From contig JAIXMR010000106.1 of the NCBI GenBank assembly GCA_025677835.1, forward strand, positions 1 through 64,000: 64,000 nucleotides of DNA, written 5' to 3'. The notes below the pieces were generated by a model. That model saw only the letters and a program-made list of their open reading frames with translations, was not told the DNA's origin and ran no database searches. The DNA is from Sporodiniella umbellata. Taxonomy: Eukaryota; Mucoromycota; Mucoromycetes; Mucorales; Rhizopodaceae. The position numbers were made by a program, and so were the translations under genes. Shown here piece after piece: positions 34,511-47,767 of the stretch (within the stretch, counting starts at the first letter, position 1; each line of letters begins with the position of its first letter).

Positions 34511-37500
34511 TATAATACTTAGCTTAGGCCGCTGAGTACCTTGAGGCTTTTTTCGTAGTCGAATATAAAAACGCGTTTCCAAGATAATCTCATCTCTTAA
34601 AAACATTGCTTACATAAACGCATAGTGATAGAAGTCTTATACAAATTAAATTCAGCATGTTTATTTCAAGTTACATGAGAGTGGAACTCTGCTTCTTAGA
34701 CAAACTGTATTTATAATTGCTTTGGTTAGATTCGTGGTTACGTTAGCTCATCTGCACATTCTTTGTAGATCTTTATTCAATCCGACACAGATTAAAAAGC
34801 TTGTGTATCGTGATATGAAAACTCCAAAATAGACGAAGACTTATATTTACAGCACCTGCAATTCACTTCCTGCTATGGGGATTCTTTGATAGCAAAGACC
34901 AGTAGTTTTACATAAAACAAATGTCATCAAGGACCAGAATTTGTACCTTAAAACAGCATAAAAATGATTTAAAGCACGGTATTCGCTAACCTTTGAAGCT
35001 TTGTAGTGCAGAGCTTTTTTTGTTTATTTAGCATCGAGTTGTTTAGCATCCGCATCAGCGCTATTTATGGTAAATAAAGAATCTACTAAGGGCCTTTCAG
35101 GGGATTTTTTAAAATGCACTAACCAACTGCATCTGATCAGGGTGTGGCTCAAAATACTATAAAAGCCTATTGTTTTAAAAGCCCCAGCGAAAGAAACACG
35201 CATTACGATTTCGCCACAATAAAGCGTATTACATACCTAACAATTGATTTCATCCTGTAAAAAGAGAATACTCAACCCTAGTTAAACAACAGTACAACAG
35301 CGAAGTACGCAAAACCCAGGTGCTTCCCTTATGCTTTTATTTCTTTTTCCGGTTACAGCAGAACTACCTTTGCTTTTTTTGTAATTGCGTTTAGGCTTAG
35401 AAAACAATCGTTACTAAATTATGTAGGCTCTATAAAACCAACCCATTGAAACTTTTCTGTAGTCAAATAACCTTGTGGTATCCCGACTTACTTAAGAATA
35501 CACTTTGAACGATCTAACCGAGGAATGATAAGAGAGTCTAACATCTTGGATTGCACATCAAGTATGGAAGCAATCTCTCATGTTCTCTAATCGGCCGTAA
35601 CTACATGTATCGCCTACCTAAACTAGTCAATAACCCACAATAAGAAATGACTACGGTAAAGATCAAGTTCTTTTTGATATTTTGAACTAAAAAAAATAAT
35701 CTTTTATTCAGTCTCGTTAAACATGTCTTTTTCTTGTCTGTTTTGACAAACCTGCAGTACTCATCTCTCTGGTCTGCTTTCAAGCTTGGTTCAGAGACAA
35801 AGCGCTATTGGGTCCTACTTATTTAGTGTAATAAGATGCCTTGGAAAAAACGAAAAGGATGGCAAGATTAAGTATAATTCTCGCGCAAGGCATCTAGACA
35901 CAGTCCTTTGCTCCGTCTGCATCCCAGTCCTTGGTTCGTTGCACTGGTTTCAATTCGAGGGAGGATAAAGTTTGTGTCCTATCTTAGCTTTGGGAGCAAT
36001 ACTTTACTTTATAACTGCTTCACCGACGAAACTGGAAATAAACATAATTTGCTTTTTATTAGTAGCATATTTAGAGCCTGCGGCTTTGGTTTAGTGACAA
36101 AGTCAAAACAGTCGTAACGTCTTCAAAGAATGGAGGGTATTATGGACGACAGAGGTTAGGTTTCTAGGAGACTGCCCCTCTATTACGTGAAGAGAAATAC
36201 ATTTTAGAACGAGCTGTATTGTCTTTTAGCTTCTTTTAATTTTTCTAAACTTTTGCGTTATTGTTATGAAAACTAACCAGGCCATTCGTATCACGGCGTT
36301 TCAGCCTTAGTATTTACAAATGCTATTTGAACTCAAGACCTTTAAAATGAAGCCACCAAATCAAAGAATTAATAATTGTTGTTGTAAAATCAATTTGGAT
36401 TTCGGTTTTAGGCATAGAGCTTCTATTTTATATCAGTACTGCTTGAAACTACAAATTTCTAGACGCATTTTGCCTCAGTATATTAGATTACTAAAATAGG
36501 CAATTCGAGGCTATTTCCCTCTAAATTCCTCTCCCATTGCATTGCTTAGAAAAGCTGATCAAAAGTGTATATATATATTGAGATCCAAAACGAACTTACG
36601 GGCTCAGTTACTCTGTAGGATTTTGTGGTGCATCAGATACTCCGCTTACCCACGCTTCTAATTCAAAAAATAAAAGGTGCGGCAAATCTTCAGATGATTT
36701 TCAAGTGCCAAACACTTTATACTTTGGATATTTATTTTTGTTTTGTCGGAAACTTTATGAACTAAAAAAAAAAAATGAGTAGAGTTAGTATTGATGAGTA
36801 CTGACAGACAAAAAAGTAGTAGTCATGTGAATATTCGAAACATTGGCCCCACCAAAAAAAAAAAAATAGCTGATACAGCTTCTTTCGTAACAGATGACTT
36901 GTAAATGAAAATATAGCTACTACATAATATTTCTGTGAAAAAAAAAAAAGATATCTTACCAGCATATTCAGACGGCCATGGCTTTTGAATCTTGTGTTAA
37001 TAAGATCAATAAAAAGCTTACTTGTCCCATAAGCTCCCTAGTCCCAAGCCCCCGCCTAAAATAGATGTACGATAACCGCTGCACAGCTTTTAAAAACAAA
37101 AAATGATTGTATTTCAAAACGGACAACGATGTTAAAGATGCTCTTTCTAAACCAACAATAGACACAGACTTTCTCATTTGAACCTGGGTACACACATCCA
37201 TCCACTTTCAGAACCCAAAAATTGAGCAAGAGCGCTTTTTTTCTCGATCATTTATTTAAAGCAATTGACGTTTATATGAATTCAAAGTACATTCTCTATT
37301 GCAGATTGCGATACCTGATTATAGAGATCGCTGTTAGGTATATTTTGACTAATAGTAAAGTTCAGAAAGGATTTACTTGTTTTCTTTTTCTTTCAAGATG
37401 GCATAGGAATAGATGCATTTCATAAGAATTACTCTATAATCCTGTAAGAAATTGAAAAGCGTTGTATCTATAATACGAGAAAATTAGCAATCCTTTGTTG

Positions 37501-37969
37501 CTAATTCTGTTCCCAAAGTCTCATATATTCACAACTTGTGATTATATTGCAAAAGGTATTCGTTATGACACCATAAACGGTTTCTGTTTATAGCTGTGCT
37601 TACTTACCTCTTTAGACCAGCAAAAGATTACAGAGCGATTTTTCGCTCATTGATATAAATGTAAATATTCTCCAGTTTTTGGTATCAATTAATGCGATGC
37701 AGTGAAGAAACCTTCAAAATTTTATAAATCATATTATATCTGGCAATGATAACAAAAAAAGAGGTACGGCTTTAACACAGCGGCTATTCTGTATTTTGCT
37801 CAAAAATGCTGACATATTGTACTACTTTAGAGGAGTTTCATTTGAAAGTAACGGTTTTTAATTCAAAAAGAAAAAAGTATAAATATACACCTTTTTTTTA
37901 AAAAAAAAAACTGAATTGAAAAAAAGAAAAAGAAAAAATAAAGCTTAATAACAATAGCAATAATAAACA
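34511..37969. other. 3.4-kb gene-free AT-rich region, possible old repeat DNA
   Basis: Between the Tc1 relic and the metallo-beta-lactamase gene. It contains only short ORFs without domains and A/T runs (36765-36775, 36852-36866, 36939-36950). A T8A10 palindromic tract lies at about 37892-37910. It could be decayed transposon DNA, but no recognisable protein block remains. Confidence 0.45.
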
Positions 37970-39009
37970 ATGAAACTTTACGAATCTAACATAAGAAGCG
38001 ATCTTCCCGCCTTGCCTGATTTCTGCCAACTTTCGGAAAGAGTGTGGCGAGTGATGGGACTAAACCCTGGAAAGTTTACCCTACAAGGTTATTTGAAAGA
38101 ATCTAAAGACAAAATGAAGACTAAATGAATACATAAAAAGGCACAAACACATATCTAGTTGGGTCAGGTTCTCGTAAGATACTTATAGATTGTGGAGATG
38201 GTCAACCTGGCTATGTGCCTTTGCTTGTTCAGTCTCTGTCAAGCATAGGTGCTTATATCTCAGACATCCTTATCAGTCATTGTCATAAAGACCATTGGGG
38301 TGGCCTAGATGAAATCATGGCTTCTGAACTTTCGAGCCATCAAGAAATCAAGATCCACAAGTTTCCTTTATCTGAAGAATACCCAATGCAAAAATATTTT
38401 GGTACTATTCCCGAAAGTATTTTAATGGACGATCTGACCGATCAGCAAGTGATCACGGTCGATCCAGAAACCCATCTTCGAATTGTATATACCCCCGGGC
38501 ATGCAAAAGACCATTGCTCTTTTTATTTGATTGAAGAAGGCTCTATATTCACTGCAGACTGTGTTTTGGGCCATGGCACGGTGACGTTTGAAGACTTGAC
38601 GGAATACATGCAAAGTTTACATAGAATCCATCAATTGAAGCCAAAAAGACTATATCCAGGACACGGAGATGTGGTAAAAAATGGTATAGAAAGAGTGGAA
38701 AACTACATAGCCATCAGAATGGCCAAAGAAAAACAAATACTCGACTTGATGAATGATGGACTTGGGTGGTCGGCTATTGAACTGGCCGAAAATATGGCAG
38801 AGCCTACCAAAAGCTACCATGAAGATGTTGCTGCCGTCTTGGTGCGTACAGCAGGATTGCATTTAATTAAGCTTCATCATGATGGAAAAGTGGAACTGGT
38901 GGAGCGAGTAAAACTAGAGTCAAAGTATGGGGAGTACCTATACGATCCACACAATATTTTTTCAATTGTAAATCATAAATGGCAATTATGCATCAATAGT
39001 AAACTATAG
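37970..39009 (+). CDS. Metallo-beta-lactamase-fold hydrolase, LACTB2-like
   Basis: Two exons, 37970-38087 and 38141-39009, 328 residues, joined inside the family motif: FTLQG then TNTYLVGSGSRKILIDCGDG. The zinc-binding signature is HCHKDHWGG (HxHxDH). Further ligands are TPGHAKDHCSFYL, FTADCVLGHGT and LYPGHGDVV. The C-terminus has the winged-helix-like end of LACTB2 (MAEPTKSYHEDVAAVLVRTAGLHLIKLHHDGKV). Human LACTB2 is a mitochondrial endoribonuclease of this fold. The fungal protein has no clear presequence, so its location is uncertain. Both motif and layout are complete. Confidence 0.93.
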
Positions 39010-42000
39010 TTATACATACACACACACTCTCTCTTTCTCCTTTCTGTATAAACACCTCTAAATTGCTGCTTTTCAATGTTCTTGGTCGAATGAGCCTATA
39101 GGAAATAGCTCAATTTTTTTTCCTGAAAAAAAAAAAAAGACTCTCAAAGAGCCAAAAGTGTGGTGAAAGTAAGTTTTGACAAATAGCGACCTACAGCTAT
39201 ACATCAGGAGTATACGCAAGTCTCACAGGTTTACATCTCAGGTTTGTATGATGAAATAGAGTAAGGTCTATAAACTTTTGTTCTTACAGTAGCGGTTCAA
39301 AGCAAGTGATGTATGAGCAAGGTGCAATACCCAAGTCGTCTGAAACACACAAACGTGAGCCGCCAGACTGAGCATATTGCTGTTGCTTTAGGTGTTTTCA
39401 GCTGTACAGCCATACTTGATATTGTATGAGGCAGCTGATATGGTAACCTAATGAGACTTATTTGTGTGCAGTGAAGCCATATCTCTATTTTTTTTTTTTT
39501 TGAAAGATAATAATAGCCAAGATTTGGATTTATGTAATCATCTTTAAGCCGCTGGCTCACCAAAGTCAGCTGGGGCTATCATACTCAAGGTGGTGCTTTG
39601 TTTTCGAAAGGCATCTAGTTATCCTTCACCATGTCAAATAGACGCAGACATTTTTTTTAAAAGGCAAATTCCTCTCTGTTCCAAAAAATACTATAGTTTT
39701 TGCAGTGTAATGGCTGATGAAGTCGTTCAGCGCTCTCACCTTCCCCTTATTTCAAATCTTTTAGCTTAGTTTCTAGGCAAGAGTCAAACGTCTACGAAGC
39801 TTTTTTAGTATAAAAAAAATCCTTCAAAGTCCCAAACTCGTTGATATCCAAAACCAACAGTGTTTGTTCTTCTTTTGTTTTGAGCTTCCTGTACAGGACG
39901 TAAACTCTTGATTTTTGTATTGCATCTATTCTTGAGGCCATCTCCAAAGATGATGAAGGGTGTCTTTTTATAATCGCCTGTATGGAATACTTTCTTGTGA
40001 TTATTTTTATATAAAGACTTTTTTTTTTTAAAAGCAGAGCATGTAATTTGACTGCTGTATATGCATATCTACCTTTTTGTCATCTTTGGCTTTTCTTGGG
40101 AAGCTGGCTGTTTAGATTTTTCTTCCTTTTTTTTTTTTTTTACTTGTTTTCTTTCGTCTTTTTCGATTATGCTTTTTACTACCACTTGACGGAATTTTTA
40201 TTGCACTTCCAATATTTTTCTGACTTTCCCTGTAGCTTTACTGTCTGTTAACTGCTGTTTCGAGTCCATAAAAACTAAATAGAGTATCCATATGTGGTTT
40301 TTGGGGATGTTTATTTACCGTTTTTTTTTTCATACTCCTCTTTTCTGACTTGTCTTTTTACAGCTCTACTCATAATATTCTTTTGACGATAGATACCTTT
40401 AAATCATTACTTCCGTGGTAATTCTCGAATTTTAAAGAAATTTTTTCTATAGGTAAATCTTTTGTATGCTTTTTGCGACAAGTATGGCCATAAGCATTCA
40501 AGAATATTTTTCTTTTTTGATGGGAAAGTTTTGTAAATCTTCAAGACTGCAATGATAGTAGGTATGATTTATTAATCACCATTGCTGTGAATACATGTAG
40601 ATTAAATACAGTTAAAGATAAAGAGAGTTATATGGCAAAACTCTGGCCACAACAACTAGTGATAGATCTACTATACTCTTCTTCTTGGACCACCGTTTAA
40701 GGTAAATCTATAACAATCAAGCGAACGAAAGATGACTAAGAAAAAACACAACTGTATCGGCAGATTCTGTTAATAATGCTCTTTCCGTAAATGCTAAAAA
40801 ATGGATTGTCTCACTGCTTTGATAGCTACAAATGTCAACTACCAGCTGAATAGCCTAGGATCTTAACATATAAGTCAAGTAACACAGACCCGAAATTGTT
40901 GCATTGGCCGATCTAACCTATTTGAAAGTGGATTCCAGTACTTACACAAAGAAATAGTTAGCTTTCTTGAATGTATAAATAATACTTGGGCATCTGTCAT
41001 ATATTAATCATCTTGTTTTTGAAAAGAGCCATACGAGTTCTGTCAGACTTTCCCTGCTTCCATTTTACAAACATCACAAACATAGAACAAAAAGCTTATT
41101 TCTCTGTATGAACACAGTATGTTTTAGGTGTGGAATGAACCATTTCAGTTTTTTATTTTCAAGCAGTGAAATGGACTGGTGGGAATACATTGAAACTCAG
41201 TTGTAACTGTAAAGTTAAAGTACACGAATAAGGTGGGGATTATTCAAATAAGAATAATAACATAGTTTTTTTTTTGTAAGATTAAAATGTACAAATAAGG
41301 TGAGAATACAGATTTGGTTTAGTTTTGCAGCATTTATACTTTTTGGAGCTACAACTGTCTAAACTAAAAAGTGTGAAGAGATTCACTAGTGGTTTGATTA
41401 ACGTCTAATGGTTAAGCGTAGTGTAACTGTCGGGGTTGATTCATACGAACATCACAGGACCGGTTGAGTTTTTTTTTTTTAGTAGTGAAATGAACGGGTG
41501 ATGAGGAAATTCGAAAGTGATGGCTACCAACTGCCTGCATGTTTGCCTGAATGAAACTTAATTAAATAGTTCTAAGGAATCTTGAAAGGAAAAATGCTAC
41601 TCTGCCAACTGTTGATAGAAAAATTGTTTGATAGCATTGCTGAGGCATGTAATGCTATAGTTGCTGAAATTCTTTACAACCTTTGAAGTCTTTTGAAAAT
41701 ATACCTCAAAGTTACAGCAAAACCCATTCTTAACAATTGCAAAGTTAAAAAGCACATCTTGTCCTTAGGTTGATTTGATTCAACTTATTGTGACATTTCT
41801 TTTTTTTTTTTTTTTGTGAAAAAGACAAAGCTTCTAGGAATAATTGCTTTTGGGTTAGTGCCGTTCATTTTTATTTGTTGCACGTATTTATGGTGTAACC
41901 ATAAAAAGCGTTACTCAGCACGAGAGATTAAACCAAGATGCTAAATGGTTTGTCTGGGACAGCGGTAGATCATGACAGAGGGGAGAAAAAGAGAGGTGAC

Positions 42001-42280
42001 ATTGATTATTTGGAAAGTGACATTGACTTTTTGGATACGGACATTTAATTTTCTCAAAGCGACAAGATTTACCATTCTCACTGTACTATTCGAAGCATAA
42101 TAAGGAGAATGAAAAGAACGATCGCTTAGTTTGTACTTTTGTCTCATTTAGCAAAGTAGTACAAATCTATACACTCCCTTTTTTTCAGTATATAAACGAG
42201 GTTCTTTTTTTTTTAATTTCCATTTTATCTTATTTTGCCTTTTGTTATCTTAACCTTTTTCACTCCTTTTTTTTAAAACA
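39010..42280. other. 3.3-kb gene-free AT-rich region
   Basis: Short unconserved ORFs only. It contains T runs (39489-39500, 40126-40141, 40321-40330, 41469-41480, 41801-41815) and two diverged copies of a roughly 30-bp sequence containing AATAAGGTG (about 41213-41244 and 41279-41310). No RNA gene recognised. Confidence 0.45.
42187..42198 (+). promoter_or_regulatory. TATA-box-like element upstream of the secreted-protein gene
   Basis: GTATATAAACGAGG lies about 90 nt before ATG 42281, in a T-rich leader, the expected position of a fungal TATA box. Confidence 0.55.
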
Positions 42281-43004
42281 ATGCTTCTCTCAAGACTCTT
42301 TCTTTTTACAGTAGCTGTTGCTACGAGCTATGCAGCACCTGTCTTTTCAACACCCAAGATGGTCGAGAACGGTCTGATGTTGACAGAAGCTTTATCTGAT
42401 TTTTATGAGAACATAATCGATCAAGTCATGTTGGATGTATCCGAAGATGTACTAAGATACCTCCCAGAGACTATTAGCGCTGATGCAGAAGGTAACAATA
42501 ATAGTCATCGTTTCTAGAAAAGAAGACTCATCTTTCTCTGTAAATTTAGGTCGTCACTCTGTCATTCAGTCTATAGACCGCAACCTGAACTTTATGCGAG
42601 CCAGTCTACTTGCTTCTGTTGGTCCTCTGGTATCTACTGATATTCCTCAAATCGCAGGTCTCAACACCCTTCAGCTCACTACGCTTGAGGAAGACATGGC
42701 TGTAGCCATTCCTCAGCTGAACCAAAAGATCAGTCGTCAGCTTGGTTTGATTTTGAATGCCAAACAGTCCTCTCGTATCCTTATTCGTCAAGCAAGCTCC
42801 TTAACAAAAACAATCACCGTTGAATGGAAATTGCGCCAACCTTTCCAACTCAACATCGTACGCCAAACAAAAGAGGAAGAGAACAATGCTCAAGCTGATT
42901 GGCTCTATGAAAAATTGTCTCACGTACAAGTCGATTTACTGAACGAATTCAACGACCGCACACAAGAAGCTATCCAACTGGTAGTTGAACTACTTGAGCT
43001 TTAG
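42281..43004 (+). CDS. Secreted helical protein of unknown function (221 aa)
   Basis: Two exons, 42281-42491 and 42550-43004, summing to 221 codons; the intron is 58 nt (GTAACA...TTTAG). A clear signal peptide (MLLSRLFLFTVAVATSYAAP) is followed by a mature chain of mostly amphipathic helices (LTEALSDFYENIIDQVMLDV, LNTLQLTTLEEDMAVAIPQL, WLYEKLSHVQVDLLNEFNDR). There are no cysteines in the mature part and no domain I recognise. The helical, Cys-free secreted type recalls hydrophobic-surface-binding or lineage-specific wall proteins, but I cannot assign a family. A TATA box precedes it. It lies at the edge of the GC-richer block. Confidence 0.75.
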
Positions 43005-43302
43005 CTATATACACATACATATCCCTCAACCAATGTACATATATAATTGATATACATAAAAATATCACATACCCTTTCTTTTTTCTTTTTCTTTTTTTTC
43101 GTTGTACGGTATAATTATCACACTCTTGTTCTTTTGATTCCATACCCAAAAAAAAAAAAAAAAAAAAAAAAATACGAGTTTTGTGTAAAACTTTCCCTTT
43201 TTTTATTATTGTTATTAATTAAAAAAAAAAAAATTTCTTTTTTATTGTATAAAGTTTTATATTGGTCACACCATGTGCTGTTCTGTCCTCTTTTTTTCCT
43301 TT

Positions 43303-44536
43303 TTAAAACCACAGACTCACATTAAAACTCGTCTCCAACGACTTTACAAAGTGCCACCATGTAGGCTATATGGAAATTTAGGGTGAGTTTTGGGTGTGGG
43401 GGAGAAAGGACTTACTGGTATATAAAGGATATCCCCCTTTTGAAGTACACATTCAGTGTACTGAGTTTTTTCAAATTCTGGAAATTCTTGTAAATTAGGG
43501 TTTTCAACATCCACCTGTTTTAGATAGCAAAAACTAATTAGTGACACCGACATATGCACGTACATTAAAAAAAAAAAAGCCTTGTTACCTGACTTGTATT
43601 ATTCATGATCCCTTCACGAGGGTAAAGATGCTGCTGAGGATCGTAAAGTCGAACGTATTTACTGCCTACGACCTGCACCAAGAGGTTATGAAAGGGATCG
43701 TGGTGTAACGGAGACACCGTACCCGCGGGGCCCAGCCATACATTTTTGATCACCTCATCCGGCCTATTTCTGTAGTACGCATTGGTCTCCAAATACAGAT
43801 AACAATAGTCTGGCACCCAAAGGTCTTTTTCCAACCTCGGCACTTGGCTCAATAGGTCGTGTTGAGCCAAATAGCCCATTTCCGGCCCTAGCAAGCATCG
43901 GTCGACAAATGATTCGAATCGCATCATTTCCTGTCGCCACCCTACGTCTGTATAGCTACTGCCGATTTCGACGGGCACCATACGATCTGAAGCCAACGAT
44001 AACAGGTAATCGACAGACGACCATCGTTCCAGCGCAGGCCATGCCGTGTCGCATGGAAAGATAAACGGTTGATCCAGATGGTTTATAAACCACTCGAGGT
44101 CCGGTGCCTCGTCTAACCTCTGTACCGGAAAATCAAGCTTGCCAGACTGCCTTTGTCCTTGACTTAGCTTGATTCCGCGTGGTCTGGGCTGCATCTGCGC
44201 CTGAAGCGCTTCCAACAAGGCCAACGTCACTTTGTACCGCAAAGGTGACCCACTCACCACATGACAGATATCCAACGCCCATAACACCTCATCTACCGCC
44301 ACGCCCCCTTTTAGCTGACCCAACGCACGTACCAAGCCTGCGTCAATCAACAACCGGCGCCAGCAGAGAGGGACGTTATCATAATGAAACCTTAAGAGCC
44401 TCTCCTGGCTGTAATCGACCAATAGTTGGCCTGTCTTGGCCCAGCATTCAGTATCCTCAGTCAGCATGCCCTTGAACAGACCATAGATGGAATCGCCACA
44501 TTCTTTCAAGTCTATTCTAGATTCATTTCCCCCCAT
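43303..44536 (-). CDS. JmjC-domain protein, KDM8/JMJD5-like
   Basis: Fe(II)/2-oxoglutarate oxygenase, 369 residues in three exons: 44536-43589, 43514-43416 and 43365-43303. The N-terminal helical part (about 1-150) is typical of JMJD5, followed by the JmjC core: [51 protein letters not shown] (metal ligands HxD in HHD) and GDILYIPP. The last small exon gives [19 protein letters not shown] and the stop. This ending was found by splicing the intron after GDILYIP and is conserved in the family. JMJD5 acts as a protein hydroxylase/protease in the nucleus. ATG 44536 (MGGNESR) was chosen; a (CA)n run lies just upstream. Confidence 0.93.
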
Positions 44537-44721
44537 ACACACACACACACATCTCCAACGATTAAATCTCTGGTTTAAAAACTTTTTGTAAAAGAATAAA
44601 AACCTTGGAATGTATCGTCATTGGCAAACAATGTCAAAAGTTCTTTTTCAATGGTCAACATTTCTATACATGTATTTTTTTTTTTTTTTTTTTTTTGAAA
44701 GGAAAGAGGAAATTTATTGGT

Positions 44722-46690
44722 TTATTCTTCTACGGGTTGTAAGAAATCGTCTTCTAAATCGTCTTCTTCCAGATCCGTCTCTTCTTCTTCCTCCATAGCC
44801 AATTTTTCATCGTTGAGAAAATCAAGATGATCTGGATAGAGCTTATAGTAGATACGATGAAGGGTGTCGAGGTCGTTTTCGAGATCAATAGCCTCATCGT
44901 CTTTTCCTTTAGGCTTGTCTTCCAGCGGGGGTAACTGAGCAACATCGATAGGCTTTGGGCCAAGTGATTGGTGTTGGGCTTCTTCTTGTTGCTGCGTATA
45001 TTTGGTGAGATAATTGTATTCGATGGGCTGCACGGCCTGGCGTTCGAGGACAGGTGGTTTTGGTTTTTTAGGCGACATGGGAAAGACCTGAGGAAGGTCT
45101 GGCGGGCCGTCGACAGGACAGAACACGTCGCGTGGATCGAACGCGCCGAGCTGACGTGGGCAGGTAGAGACATGCGTGTGGAACGCCTGCGCACGGGCAT
45201 CGAGTGTGGGGTAATCGACAGGGCGTCCCCAGAGATCGAGCAAGGGCAGATCTTCGTAATAGGGCAAACGGTGTTCTGGTAGCTGAGCCAGAAGGGTATC
45301 GCGTACCATCAAGGGCACAGTGAAAGTACCAACGATAGCCTGGCGTTTCTCAGACTGAACGTGGGTGCCAAACTCGACATGGTTGGTAGAAAAGGCCTCG
45401 AAACGGTCAAAGTTGGGGTAGAGCATGACATAAGCACGGAGATAGACAAGCTCGATAAAGTACTTTTTCCAAGACTTTTTCCACTTGTCAGATCGACTGC
45501 CCGGCACGCGGATCACACGGACTTGACTGTTTTTGGGTAGCTGCAGGTCTTCTAGCCGACGGACCAGATACGCATGGAACTCGCGCCAGTGTTCTGGAAA
45601 ATAAACGGCGCCCCAGCTGCAAGGGATCTGACTTGCATAGGGCGTGCCAGGTGGATGCGTGGCCTTGAGCACTAGATTTGGATCAAACTTGACTCGGCCC
45701 TCAGGCACTAGCTCTAGGTTACGAGGCGAATACAGACTGACGCCGTACATCTGCTGATAGGCTGCCTTGCTCGCCCCATAGCGGTACTTTAGAATCGCAT
45801 ATTTGGACCACACATAGAACAGGGGCGATACCTCAATATCGTCTTCCAACAGCACCGCATACTCGTCGTTGCTGCTCGGATACCAGGACTCTACAATCGC
45901 TGGCATCAGCCCGCCTTTCTTGATACGGTGCTTTAGAAACTTCTTGCCCTGCCGCCAAACAAACGAATTCACCAGCATCCGTGTTGCCCGGTCAGACGAC
46001 TGTTCCATATGAATCATCACATCCGCACGATCCCCTAAATAGTAGGCAGCCGAGGCGGACTGTAACAGACGTGAGAGGGAATGAGGTCGGCGGTCGGTGA
46101 TAATCACTAGTTTGATGTCAACCTTGTTCCAACCTAAACAGTAACGCTTTTTTTTTAGAATACACACGTTAATGGTCTAGCCTATTACTTTTCAAAGCTT
46201 GGACAGAAAGATCGGGTATCCAGAGCGAGTGCACAATCTCTTTTGACGGTAGGCGTATCGTCTCTAGGCTCGGCCGGACCTTATCTAGTATAGGATGCGC
46301 TTCGTCGATGCGGATAAGAATCTCTGTTGTCTTGAGCACATCTGCCCATTGTTCCTTGCGTTGGAGTCTCACCTGGTTCAGATGGGTGCAGTTGGTTTGT
46401 GCGAGTACCTCTTGGGTTCTTTCTACCTGTAGATCCTGCCCGAGTAACACAACATTGACTGGATACTGTCGAAACCGACAAAGCAAAGGATAGAACGAGA
46501 TGAGCTGTGTGGCACTCGTGACCGCTATGGTCACTGATGCTTGGGTATAATGCGAATGACTGTCATCGGACTGTTTTATTTCTACACGCTGGGTTGTCAG
46601 GGGGAGGTACCAAAGAAAGAAAAGAAAGAGAAGGCCCGCAAAGACGGCTACTCTTGATAACTTTTTGGTAGGCCTTGATAACCAAGCCAT
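44722..46690 (-). CDS. Type II membrane glycosyltransferase (GT2-like fold), large
   Basis: Two exons, 46690-46189 and 46133-44722, 637 residues. An N-terminal basic stretch (SRPTKKLSR) is followed by a single span (VAVFAGLLFLFFLWYLPL), so the catalytic domain is luminal (Golgi-type). The second exon begins WNKVDIKLVIITDRRPHSLSRLLQSA, a nucleotide-sugar-transferase opening, with the acidic motif EYAVLLEDDIEVSPLFYVW as the likely metal/donor site. It continues with KKSWKKYFIELVYLRAYVMLYPNFD. The C-terminal 100 residues are disordered and acidic (EEEEETDLEEDDLEDDF). Similar proteins are found in zygomycetes and in plants, but donor and acceptor are unknown. Confidence 0.85.
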
Positions 46691-47767
46691 TTTATTAAAT
46701 AAATAAAAAGAATAACTAAAAAAAAAAAAAACTGATTAAAAATTTAGCAAAAAGGGAGTGGTGTCTGAAAATCAAATCGATCACAGTTAGATTGGGTCGG
46801 TCCTAGCAACTGAAGCTTGGACTCTACTGCCATCCAAACATTGCCACCTCACCTAACAAAGCCTTAACCTGAGATGGCATCGGGAATTCTTACATCAACC
46901 CTACAGCGTTTTTCAGATACCTTTTTAGATACCTTGTTAAAGTTTTACAATAAACCTAACAAAAAAAAAAAAAAAAAAAAAAACTAGATTTAAGCTCTAT
47001 CAAAGGCTCTAGAGTGTACAAGGAGCGTTGGTCAACATTCTGATAAACGATGATGGCAAATGTAATAAGAAAAGAAAGAGAAGTCAGGAAAAAAAAAAAA
47101 AAAAAAGGGATATTAGCAAGTAAAAGTAGTTTATATTCGAATACATCCAAGCAACGATTCATATACATTTTTTTTTCTCTTTAAGAAAACAATAAAGTGA
47201 AAGAGAATGCTTCTTAAAATATAATAACAGTTTCTATCGATACTTGGCAGGGACTAGAATAAGTTTTCCCCCTTTCAGCGCTCATACCACGTATCATCTC
47301 ATAAGTTCTAGTACAATTTTTGGGGGGGGGGTTTTTTTTTAAAAAAAAAAAACATTGTATAGAATGAACTTGTCCCTAAGTCTTGTTATGATTGTAGCAG
47401 ACACAGTTTGCTCCACGTATTAAATGACAACCTTCATTTATTTAGATATTTTACAGGTAAGATTATGTTTAAAAGCCGATCTTAACTTTTCATTCTATTT
47501 CGTTCAAAAAAGGTAAGCCAAACATATTATTTTCAAAAAAAAAAAAAAAAAAAAAAAAAAAGCACCAGCATTCTCTCATAGTGTCTTACCATTAACTTAT
47601 TTTTTCATCTCTGCCCTAAATTGTTATTGATGGCCCATTTTCCTAACTTTGTCCCAATTCTTTTTGGAAATGATCAAAACAGTTTTTTTTTTTATTGATC
47701 CAATCTAGTTTCACTGACTGTAGCACATACACATACATATGAGCGATAGACCGGTACAAACTCTGCA
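46691..47767. other. Intergenic, A/T homopolymer-rich
   Basis: About 1.1 kb with A runs (46961-46982, 47090-47106, 47537-47561), a G10 run at about 47322-47331 and T9A12 immediately after it (47332-47352). No gene recognised. Confidence 0.5.

Noticed and set aside
44179..44475. Plus-strand ORFs inside the JmjC and glycosyltransferase genes
   Set aside because: Open frames opposite GC-rich coding exons; no motif, and the minus-strand proteins are clearly real.
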